A stretch of 5,078 nt of DNA, taken from NCBI GenBank assembly GCA_041169145.1, contig JBEEJO010000055.1, forward strand, positions 1 to 5,078, read 5' to 3'. The stretch's first letter is position 1. Each line of letters opens with the position of its first letter. Under the pieces are notes generated by a model. That model was not told the origin of the DNA, ran no database searches, and saw nothing but the letters and a program-made list of their open reading frames with translations. Origin of the DNA: DATJQA01 sp041169145 (GTDB lineage: Bacteria > Patescibacteriota > Minisyncoccia > UBA6257 > 2-01-FULL-56-20). A program made the position numbers and the translations under genes. This document shows, piece after piece, positions 1 to 5,078 of this stretch.

Positions 1-717
1 ATCCAGTTTGGAGAACCGCTCGTAGTGGTGCTCGTGTCCGTTCAGAATGACTCCCGTTCGGTCTTTGAGCGCATCGCGGAACGGCTGGACCGCGCGCGAG
101 TCTCCATTCTCGCCGTGACCCCAGCAAGGCCGGTGCCAGATAGCGATAACGGACTTCTCCGGATTGGCGGCGAGCTGTGCGCGTATGAACGCCATCTGTC
201 CGACCTGTCGTTCGGCGTCGCTCTGCCTGAAGAGCAGTTCGGAATTCAGAACGAGCGCGAGCCACGACCCTTCGGTGTAGCTGTAGTAGCCGTCCTTGCC
301 GTTCCAGATGGCGCGCGCACCGAAGTACGTATAGTAGAAGGGATTCGGCTGTCCCCAGTAGTCGTGATTCCCGACCGCGGGGTAGAGCAGGTCGCGGAAT
401 TGATGCCACGCGGGCATGAAGCATGCCCGGTAGGCACCTTCGCTTCCGTCGCTCTGTTCGTTGTCGCCGAGCGTATGGAAGCGCATGACGACCGGCCCGG
501 AGTGATCGAGTAGCCAATCGGCGATCCTGGCCGTTATCTCGGGTCCCGGACTGCCACACTGGCCGATGTCCCCGACCGCGATGAGCGTGAACCCATCCGG
601 CGCGGGCGTCGGGCTCGGCGTCGGTATCGGCGTTGGATTGGTCGCGGAATTTCCACCGCACCCCGCAAGCGCGAGGGCGATGCCTGCCACGACGAACGCA
701 CGTAACACCCGGGGCAT
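1..717 (-). CDS. Secreted lipoprotein metallophosphoesterase (purple acid phosphatase-like), C-terminus cut by window edge
   Basis: The frame is open from an ATG at 717-715 to the window edge, giving 239 residues with no stop. The N-terminus is a lipoprotein signal peptide: basic start MPRVLR, hydrophobic stretch AFVVAGIALAL, and lipobox LAGC with Cys20 as the probable lipidated residue. A Pro/Thr-rich linker (about residues 28-40) follows, so the enzyme likely sits outside the membrane on a tether. The calcineurin-like fold is shown by its motifs in order: AVGDIG (D50), LGDNE (D85), GNHD (N117, H118), WHRPCW (H195) and GHEHHYER (H228, H230). These are the usual dinuclear metal ligands for phosphomonoester or diester hydrolysis. 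The segment GYYSYTEGSW is also typical of secreted bacterial members. The tyrosine of the purple acid phosphatase GDxxY motif is replaced by Gln88. Substrate cannot be told. It has its own promoter and ribosome binding site, so it is probably not part of the alaS unit. The family call is firm, the exact activity is not. Confidence 0.9.
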   Translation of the reverse strand, partial: MPRVLRAFVVAGIALALAGCGGNSATNPTPIPTPSPTPAPDGFTLIAVGDIGQCGSPGPEITARIADWLLDHSGPVVMRFHTLGDNEQSDGSEGAYRACFMPAWHQFRDLLYPAVGNHDYWGQPNPFYYTYFGARAIWNGKDGYYSYTEGSWLALVLNSELLFRQSDAERQVGQMAFIRAQLAANPEKSVIAIWHRPCWGHGENGDSRAVQPFRDALKDRTGVILNGHEHHYERFSKLD

Positions 718-722
718 TTCGC

Positions 723-729
723 CCTCCTT
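723..729 (-). promoter_or_regulatory. Strong Shine-Dalgarno site of the metallophosphoesterase gene
   Basis: The minus strand reads AAGGAGG, followed by 5 nt (GCGAA) and then ATG. This is a nearly ideal ribosome binding site and it fixes the start at 717, which also places the lipoprotein signal peptide exactly at the N-terminus. Confidence 0.85.
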
Positions 730-732
730 TCT

Positions 733-784
733 CCGCATTCAAGCGGGGCTAAAAAAAACAGCAACTCAAGCAGTCAATCTGCTA
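733..784 (-). other. Structured 5' leader of the metallophosphoesterase gene (hairpins and a U8 tract)
   Basis: On the minus strand, AGCAG (783-779) can pair with CTGCT (773-769) around a 5-nt loop. Alternatively TAGCAG (784-779) pairs with TTGCTG (764-759) with two G-U pairs, and this second form is directly followed by eight T residues (758-751), a weak terminator-like arrangement. A third hairpin, CCGC (746-743) with GCGG (736-733), lies just upstream of the Shine-Dalgarno site. The stems are short. This may be a weak terminator for read-through from alaS, an attenuator, or chance. Confidence 0.25.
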
Positions 785-789
785 GCCTA

Positions 790-817
790 ACCATATCCTT
801 TTTCGCGGTCCTGTCAA
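790..817 (-). promoter_or_regulatory. Sigma-70 type promoter for the metallophosphoesterase gene
   Basis: A perfect -35 box TTGACA (817-812) is separated by 16 nt from the -10 box TATGGT (795-790), which matches four of six TATAAT positions. An AT-rich stretch with two copies of TTTTGAT lies directly upstream (about 818-831), as UP-like elements do. The predicted transcription start near 781-785 would leave a leader of about 65 nt. The -35 box and position in an intergenic gap are good evidence; the 16-nt spacer and -10 box are less than ideal. Confidence 0.5.
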
Positions 818-901
818 TCAAAAATCAAAACCCGCACTGGCACCGGAATAGTACTCTAATGTGGGAGATCGAGAACGACACTAGAACCACTCCTTTCCGC
901 T

Positions 902-2800
902 CTACGGCTCCACCATTCCCCGAATGCGCCGCACACCGGCCGACACCGCCTCCTCTTTCGTAATGCGGAACTTCCCGATTTCGCCCGTGTGGGTCACGTG
1001 CGGCCCACCGCAGAATTCCTTGCTCCACGCAAATTGCAAATCCTTTCCGATGAAATAGACATTCACCGGATCGGGGTACTTTTCTTTAAAGAAGTAGAGG
1101 GCGCCGGTCTTTTCCGCTTCCGCTTTGGGCAAAATCACTTTTTGCATCGGCAAATCTTCTTTTATCTTTTTGTTCACCTTTTCCTCGACCGCCTGTATTT
1201 CTTCCGGCGTGAGTTTGCGCGGGAATTCAAAATCAAAGCGTGTCCGCTCTATCGTGATATCCGAGCCCGCTTGTTTCACTTCCGGTCCGAGCACTTCGCG
1301 GAGCGCCTGCTGGAGCATGTGCGTCGCGGTGTGGAGCCGCGTTACCTTCTTCAACTCCGCTTCGTCTTTTGCTTTGAGCTCGCCCGTATCAAGCAAAAGC
1401 CCATGCCCGCCGAACTTCTTTTTCTGCCCGGCACGAGAGAGCGCACGGTGTTCTTCCATGCGTCTATCAAAATCAACCCGATCCACCGTCTTCCCTTTTT
1501 GAGCCGCGAGCTCCTCGGTAAGCTCAACCGGGAATCCGTGCGTTGCGGCGAGCGCAAAAGCATCCGCGCCGGAAATATCACTTTTCGCCACCAGTTTCTC
1601 GAATTCTTTAATACCGCCGTTGTACGTCTTTTCGAACGCGGCCTGCTCTTTCACGAATGCCGCCTTGATATCGGCACGCTTCGCGGACAGCTCCGGATAC
1701 GTGTCGCCATACGAATCAATGAGCGTATCGATGGTTGAATCCAGAAATCCAACCGGGAGTCCGATAAGATAATGGCCGTGCATCACCGCGCGGCGGATGA
1801 GGCGCCGCAAGAGATATCCGCGATCCTTATTGGACGGCAGAACGCCATCGGCGATGAGAAATATTGCCGCACGCACGTGGTCCGCGATAATGCGCTCGGA
1901 GCGGATATTGGAATTCTTCGCGGCCGCTCTAATTTTCGTGATGAGCGGCTTCAGAATATCGATATTGAAAATGTCGGGGTCGTTCTGCGAAGCCGCCGCG
2001 ATGCGTTCCAGACCGCCGCCGAAATCCACGTTCTGCTGGGCAAGTTTTTCGAACGACCCGGCTTCCGTTTTCTTGTATTCCATAAAGACCGAGTTCCCGA
2101 CTTCCATAAAACGCCCACAATCACAGTTCGGATGACAATGCATGCCGAACTTCGGGTCGTGTTCTACGTTGGTGAACTCATAGAACACTTCTGAATCCGG
2201 GCCGCCCGGCTCGCGCGCGGGCATTTTTTCCGGCGGACCCGAACGGCTCCACCAGTTCTTCTTCGCGTTATAAGAGAAGATGCGTCCGCCCTGCATGCCA
2301 AGCTCGCTTCCCTTCTCCGGCGGACCGAAGACGACCGCTTTCGCTTCTATTCCTTTTTTCTTGAACAACTCCTGCCAGATGGCGACCGATTCGTCGTCCT
2401 GCGGGATATTGTATTCCGGCGCGCCGGAGAAAACCGAAACATACAGCCGTTTCGGATCCAGCCCCACAACGTCCGTCAGGAACTCAAAGAACCACGGCAG
2501 CTGTTCTTTTTTGAAATAATCGCCCAAGGACCAGTTTCCGAGCATCTCAAAGAAGACGGTGTGGCGATTGTCCCCCACTTCGTCAATGTCTTCCGCGCGA
2601 AAACTTTTCTGCGAATTCACGAGGCGCTTTCCCTGCGGATGCGGCTCGCCCAAAAGATACTTAATAAGCGGCTGCATCCCCGAGCCGGTAAAAAGCGTCG
2701 TCGCATCGCCCTCGGGCACCAAAGACGCCGAAGGGACGATGACATGCCCCCGCTCTTCAAAGAATTTCAGAAATCGTTCGCGTACCGTACCGGAATCCAT
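902..2800 (-). CDS. alaS: Alanine--tRNA ligase, short form lacking the C-terminal C-Ala domain
   Basis: Class II cytoplasmic synthetase that activates alanine with ATP and loads it onto tRNA-Ala. The start is ATG at 2800; an in-frame TGA two codons upstream rules out an earlier one. The catalytic core spans about residues 1-270: motif 2 is near FFEMLGNWSLGDYFKK (83-98) and motif 3 is GGGLERIAAAS (261-271). The helical tRNA-recognition region follows (about 280-460), with DHVRAAIFLIADGVLPSNKDRG at 308-328 the most conserved part. The editing domain has HTATH (H490, H494) and the second metal-site half FCGGPHV (C597, H601), so removal of mischarged Ser or Gly looks possible. The protein ends at residue 632 just after GVRRIRGM, without the DHHA1/C-Ala region that brings usual bacterial enzymes to about 870 residues. 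No frameshifted remnant of it follows. It starts 9 nt after the rpoD stop; the nearest Shine-Dalgarno-like GAGG is only 1 nt from ATG, so translation probably depends on coupling to rpoD. Confidence 0.97.
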   Translation of the reverse strand: MDSGTVRERFLKFFEERGHVIVPSASLVPEGDATTLFTGSGMQPLIKYLLGEPHPQGKRLVNSQKSFRAEDIDEVGDNRHTVFFEMLGNWSLGDYFKKEQLPWFFEFLTDVVGLDPKRLYVSVFSGAPEYNIPQDDESVAIWQELFKKKGIEAKAVVFGPPEKGSELGMQGGRIFSYNAKKNWWSRSGPPEKMPAREPGGPDSEVFYEFTNVEHDPKFGMHCHPNCDCGRFMEVGNSVFMEYKKTEAGSFEKLAQQNVDFGGGLERIAAASQNDPDIFNIDILKPLITKIRAAAKNSNIRSERIIADHVRAAIFLIADGVLPSNKDRGYLLRRLIRRAVMHGHYLIGLPVGFLDSTIDTLIDSYGDTYPELSAKRADIKAAFVKEQAAFEKTYNGGIKEFEKLVAKSDISGADAFALAATHGFPVELTEELAAQKGKTVDRVDFDRRMEEHRALSRAGQKKKFGGHGLLLDTGELKAKDEAELKKVTRLHTATHMLQQALREVLGPEVKQAGSDITIERTRFDFEFPRKLTPEEIQAVEEKVNKKIKEDLPMQKVILPKAEAEKTGALYFFKEKYPDPVNVYFIGKDLQFAWSKEFCGGPHVTHTGEIGKFRITKEEAVSAGVRRIRGMVEP

Positions 2801-2809
2801 ACCTCAACA

Positions 2810-4072
2810 CTATCCCAAATCCCCGAAGCCTTCCAGCGCTTTTGACTTGTGATGCTCGCGGATCTTTTCGAGCGCTTTTGCTTCTATCTGCCGGATGCGT
2901 TCGCGCGTCACGCCCGAAACCTTGCCGACTTCTTCGAGCGTATGCGTTACGCCGTCTTCGAGCCCGAATCGCATCGTGAGAATTTTCTGTTCGCGCTCCG
3001 AAAGGTCCACCATGATCTCTTTAATGAGGTCGCGGAGCAGAGCGCGCGCCGCAAGCTGCGATGGCGTCACGCTTTTTTCATCGGGAATGAAGTCCGAAAG
3101 CGTGGAATCTTCCTCGTCCCCCACCGGCTGCTCAATGGAAAGCACTTCCTGCGATATCTTCTGAATATGCAATACTTTTTCGATATCCAATCCCATCTCT
3201 GCCGCTATCTCTTCGGGGAGCGGGTCGCGGCCGAGCTCCTGAATGAGCCCGCGGCGGGTCTGCGCGTACTTGGAGATGGTCTCTACCATGTGCACCGGGA
3301 TGCGGATGGTGCGCGACTGATCGGCAAGAGCCCGCGTGATGGCCTGCCGTATCCACCACGTCGCGTAGGTGGAGAACTTGAATCCCTTCGTGTAATCAAA
3401 TTTTTCCACGGCGCGCGAAAGGCCGATATTCCCCTCCTGCACAAGATCCAGAATGGAAAGGTTCGGCGAACGGTTCGCGTAGCGCTTTGCAATGGACACC
3501 ACAAGCCGCAAATTCGCTTTCATGAGCCGCTTGCGCGCTTCTTCGTCGCCTCCCGCAAGGCGCTTCGCCAGATCGCGTTCTTCCTGCTTCGTGAGCAGCG
3601 CGGTCTTGCCGATCTCGCGGAGATACATCTGCACCGCGTCCGGCGTTCCGCGCTCGAATTCCAGCGCGTGCTCCATCTCTCGCTCCGACGGTTCTTTTTC
3701 CTTGGAATTAATCTCGATGAGTCCTCCGGTCTCTATGACCTTGATATTCGCTTTTTCCAGCGCATCGTAGACCTCTTCCAAAAAAGCGATATTTCCTTCG
3801 ATCGTCGGGAAGTAGTAGAGGATCTCGTTGTCGGTCACGAATCCGCGCGGACGGCCGCGTTCAATGAGCTCCTCAAGCGCCTTGCGGTCCAGCGTATCCT
3901 TCTCCTGCTCTTTCTTTGATGCGGCGCGCTTTTTCGACGGTCTTTTCGCCGTGCCGGCCTTCCGTGCTCTCGCAGCGCGCTTCGGCTTCGCCCGTTTTGC
4001 GGGGCGGCGCTTCGCCTTGGGCTTTGCGCGTTTTGCACGCTGCGCCTTTTTCTTCTTTTTAGGTTTAGCCAC
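2810..4072 (-). CDS. rpoD: Principal RNA polymerase sigma factor (sigma-70/SigA type) with a polybasic N-terminal tail
   Basis: Directs RNA polymerase to housekeeping promoters. The start is GTG at 4072; no other start codon lies in frame between it and an upstream TGA at 4147-4145. Residues 1-57 are almost entirely Lys, Arg, Ala and Pro, with AKRAKPK repeated at 13-19 and 25-31. Region 1.1 (about 60-122) follows, then region 1.2 (142-172, PDAVQMYLREIGKTALLT), and region 2 (180-262) with NLRLVVSIAKRY, DLVQEGNIGL and the -10 recognition helix STYATWWIRQAITRA. Region 3 covers about 263-335 and region 4 about 340-408, with the -35 recognition helix-turn-helix TLEEVGKVSGVTRERIRQIE. The large insertion between regions 1.2 and 2 of E. 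coli RpoD is absent, so at 420 residues it resembles SigA of Bacillus (about 370) plus the tail. There is no good Shine-Dalgarno site before GTG; a short upstream ORF overlaps the start and may deliver ribosomes. It sits between dnaG and alaS in one orientation. Confidence 0.97.
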   Translation of the reverse strand: MAKPKKKKKAQRAKRAKPKAKRRPAKRAKPKRAARARKAGTAKRPSKKRAASKKEQEKDTLDRKALEELIERGRPRGFVTDNEILYYFPTIEGNIAFLEEVYDALEKANIKVIETGGLIEINSKEKEPSEREMEHALEFERGTPDAVQMYLREIGKTALLTKQEERDLAKRLAGGDEEARKRLMKANLRLVVSIAKRYANRSPNLSILDLVQEGNIGLSRAVEKFDYTKGFKFSTYATWWIRQAITRALADQSRTIRIPVHMVETISKYAQTRRGLIQELGRDPLPEEIAAEMGLDIEKVLHIQKISQEVLSIEQPVGDEEDSTLSDFIPDEKSVTPSQLAARALLRDLIKEIMVDLSEREQKILTMRFGLEDGVTHTLEEVGKVSGVTRERIRQIEAKALEKIREHHKSKALEGFGDLG

Positions 4073-4148
4073 GATGTTCTGTGATGCCCGAGAAAAGAAA
4101 CGCGTCGCCGATCTGGGAGGATATTCGGGACGCTCTGATGAGCTTCAT
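4065..4148 (-). CDS. Possible 27-residue leader peptide ORF overlapping the rpoD start
   Basis: An ATG at 4148-4146 opens a 27-codon frame (beginning MKLIRASRISS, ending ITEHRG) that stops at TAA 4067-4065. The GTG start of rpoD (4072-4070) lies inside its last codons, in another frame, so the two overlap by 8 nt. A strong Shine-Dalgarno GGGGAGG stands 11 nt before the ATG, whereas rpoD itself has none. This is the arrangement expected for translational coupling, where ribosomes ending the small ORF restart on rpoD. The peptide has no recognisable domain. It could equally be a chance frame in a 105-nt gap; the argument rests on the ribosome binding site and the overlap. Confidence 0.35.
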   Translation of the reverse strand: MKLIRASRISSQIGDAFLFSGITEHRG

Positions 4149-4159
4149 CGTACTTCAAA

Positions 4160-4166
4160 CCTCCCC
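4160..4166 (-). promoter_or_regulatory. Strong Shine-Dalgarno-like site in the dnaG-rpoD gap
   Basis: The minus strand reads GGGGAGG, 11 nt before the ATG of the 27-codon frame and about 87 nt before the rpoD GTG. It is too far from the GTG to serve rpoD directly, which supports either translation of the small ORF or an unrecognised start. Confidence 0.45.
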
Positions 4167-4177
4167 ATAAATCAACA

Positions 4178-5078
4178 TTATGTGGCTGGCAAAGATTTCA
4201 TCTCTTGAACGGCTGACTCCACCGCGCCGTCGTTCCCCTCCGCCTCCGCGCGCTTGATATGTTCAATAAGCTCGCGCCGCCGGGCCTTCACATGCTCGTC
4301 GCGGACGTATTGCTTCAGCGCAGCGAGTTCTTCGTCGTCCAGAACTTCAGCGCGGAGCAGGGTCAGATTCATCAATTCATCCAGTCGCGCATCCTGCGAT
4401 TTCCGGTCGCCTTTGCGGAACAACTCGTAGAGCAAGCGGTAATCGGCGGTGAGATATTCCGCATGTTCGCCGAGGTCCATAAAATCCTTTTTCGCAAGAC
4501 ATGCGGCAACCAGCCGTTCGGACAGCAGGTCCCAGCGCGCGACAGGGCGGTCCGTGTTCGTGTCGGCTTCCGCGGCCTGTTCCGTTCTTCCGGCGGTCGG
4601 CGCTTTCACATCTATCCGTTCCGCCTCTTCCAGCAATACCCGCTCGTCAATACCAAGCCGTTTGGAAAGCGCCTTGAACCACGTGTCTCGCTCCACCGCG
4701 CTTGCCATCATCTTCAATTTTCCCACCACCGCGCGCACGGCAATAAGGAATCCCCGCGAGCGGCGATCGGCCATAGACCTGCCCTGAGCCGTGGCGGAGG
4801 GAAGGTATCGTTCAAAATAGAATTCGGGGGCGGGAACCGCCGCGGCGATGTCTTTATGCAGAACCTCTGCGCCCGCCTGAGCGGCATCCGCCGGGTCTTT
4901 ATATTCGCCGAATCGGGCGACTTTCACCCCAAAATCTGCCGTCTGCGCCAGATCGATCGCCCGCTCGGTTGCCTCGATGCCGGCTTCGTCGCTGTCAAAA
5001 CCGATGACAAGCTGGTCCGTGACCCGCCGGAGCGTGCGGAGATGGTCCGTCGTAAGCGCCGTGCCGGACGATGCGGCG
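4178..5078 (-). CDS. dnaG: DNA primase, C-terminal part (N-terminus outside the window)
   Basis: DnaG makes the RNA primers for replication and works with the DnaB helicase at the fork. The visible 299 residues begin inside the Toprim catalytic domain: SSGTALTTDHLRTLRR (visible residues 3-18), the metal-binding DxD motif in GFDSDEAG (26-33) and the KDPAD segment (60-64). The zinc-binding domain and the first acidic Toprim motif would lie beyond the right edge. A helical region follows (about 85-155), then a charged, low-complexity linker (about 156-178, rich in Ala, Glu, Thr and Asp), and a C-terminal helical domain (about 180-296) that fits the helicase-binding module, with WDLLSERLVAACL and a last helix rich in Glu, Lys and Ala. 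The stop is TAA at 4180-4178. The frame continues without interruption through the GTG at 4927, which is an internal valine codon and not a start. It is followed by rpoD after 105 nt, as in the classic dnaG-rpoD unit. Confidence 0.95.
   Translation of the reverse strand, partial: AASSGTALTTDHLRTLRRVTDQLVIGFDSDEAGIEATERAIDLAQTADFGVKVARFGEYKDPADAAQAGAEVLHKDIAAAVPAPEFYFERYLPSATAQGRSMADRRSRGFLIAVRAVVGKLKMMASAVERDTWFKALSKRLGIDERVLLEEAERIDVKAPTAGRTEQAAEADTNTDRPVARWDLLSERLVAACLAKKDFMDLGEHAEYLTADYRLLYELFRKGDRKSQDARLDELMNLTLLRAEVLDDEELAALKQYVRDEHVKARRRELIEHIKRAEAEGNDGAVESAVQEMKSLPAT

Noticed and set aside
25..513. 162-codon plus-strand frame at the left edge
   Set aside because: Antisense to the metallophosphoesterase, whose catalytic motifs are all in frame on the minus strand.
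819..847. Possible intrinsic terminator after alaS (CCG...CGG followed by a T-rich stretch)
   Set aside because: The stem is only 3 bp with a 9-nt loop, and the T-rich run is broken by GA and better read as the AT-rich upstream part of the next promoter.
989..1738. 249-codon plus-strand frame opposite alaS
   Set aside because: Antisense shadow of the AlaRS editing region; no recognisable domain and no convincing ribosome site.
2849..3919. 356-codon open frame on the plus strand opposite rpoD
   Set aside because: It lies fully antisense to a clearly conserved sigma factor gene, and its translation (Arg, Phe and Leu rich, no domain) looks like a mirror of the sense codons. Long antisense frames are expected from the codon bias here.
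3835..4158. 107-codon minus-strand frame starting with TTG just after GGGGAGG
   Set aside because: It runs in another frame through the rpoD tail and region 1.1, and the composition is an Arg/Ser-rich shift of the sigma tail. The TTG is only 1 nt from the Shine-Dalgarno site.
4164..4192. Possible promoter for rpoD: TTGCCA (4192-4187), 17 nt, TATGGG (4169-4164), or the isolated CATAAT (4182-4177)
   Set aside because: TATGGG matches the -10 consensus at only three positions and overlaps the Shine-Dalgarno site; CATAAT is a good -10 but has no -35 at a suitable distance.
1..5078. Mobile element, CRISPR, defence system or tRNA gene
   Set aside because: All sequence is accounted for by four housekeeping or enzyme genes with short gaps; I saw no terminal inverted repeats, repeat-spacer pattern, transposase, integrase or cloverleaf.

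Overview
The window holds an ordinary housekeeping block with every gene on the minus strand. Read in the direction of transcription (from base 5078 down to base 1) it contains the C-terminal part of DNA primase (dnaG), the principal sigma-70 factor (rpoD/sigA), a short alanyl-tRNA synthetase (alaS), and the N-terminal part of a secreted, lipid-anchored metallophosphoesterase. The metallophosphoesterase runs off the left edge and dnaG off the right edge. No tRNA, rRNA, CRISPR array, insertion sequence or integrase is visible.

The organism is probably a member of the Candidate Phyla Radiation (Patescibacteria), most likely a parcubacterium with fairly high GC. This is an inference from protein character. 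The AlaRS is only 632 residues, ends right after the editing domain, and has the segments NWWSRSGPPEKMP and CHPNCDCGRF that I associate with this group. The sigma factor is a compact SigA type with a lysine/arginine-rich N-terminal tail. The gene order dnaG-rpoD is the widespread macromolecular-synthesis arrangement. The genes use the standard bacterial code: no in-frame TGA occurs in the four reading frames, and the three visible stops are TAA, TAG and TAG.

Layout: bases 5078-4178 are dnaG (partial Toprim domain and helicase-binding C-terminus). Bases 4177-4073 are a 105-nt gap with a strong Shine-Dalgarno sequence and a 27-codon open frame whose stop overlaps the GTG start of rpoD. Bases 4072-2810 are rpoD. 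After only 9 nt, alaS follows (2800-902), so rpoD and alaS are almost certainly co-transcribed. A 184-nt gap (901-718) has a good sigma-70 promoter pointing at the metallophosphoesterase gene, whose start has a near-perfect ribosome binding site.

The first three genes cover replication priming, promoter recognition and tRNA charging, and are probably one transcription unit. The metallophosphoesterase appears to be a separate unit. I see no convincing new biological system here. The items most worth checking are the leader ORF overlapping rpoD, the polybasic tail on the sigma factor, the trimmed AlaRS with a Cys/His cluster and an altered editing motif, and the Tyr-to-Gln change in the phosphoesterase metal site.
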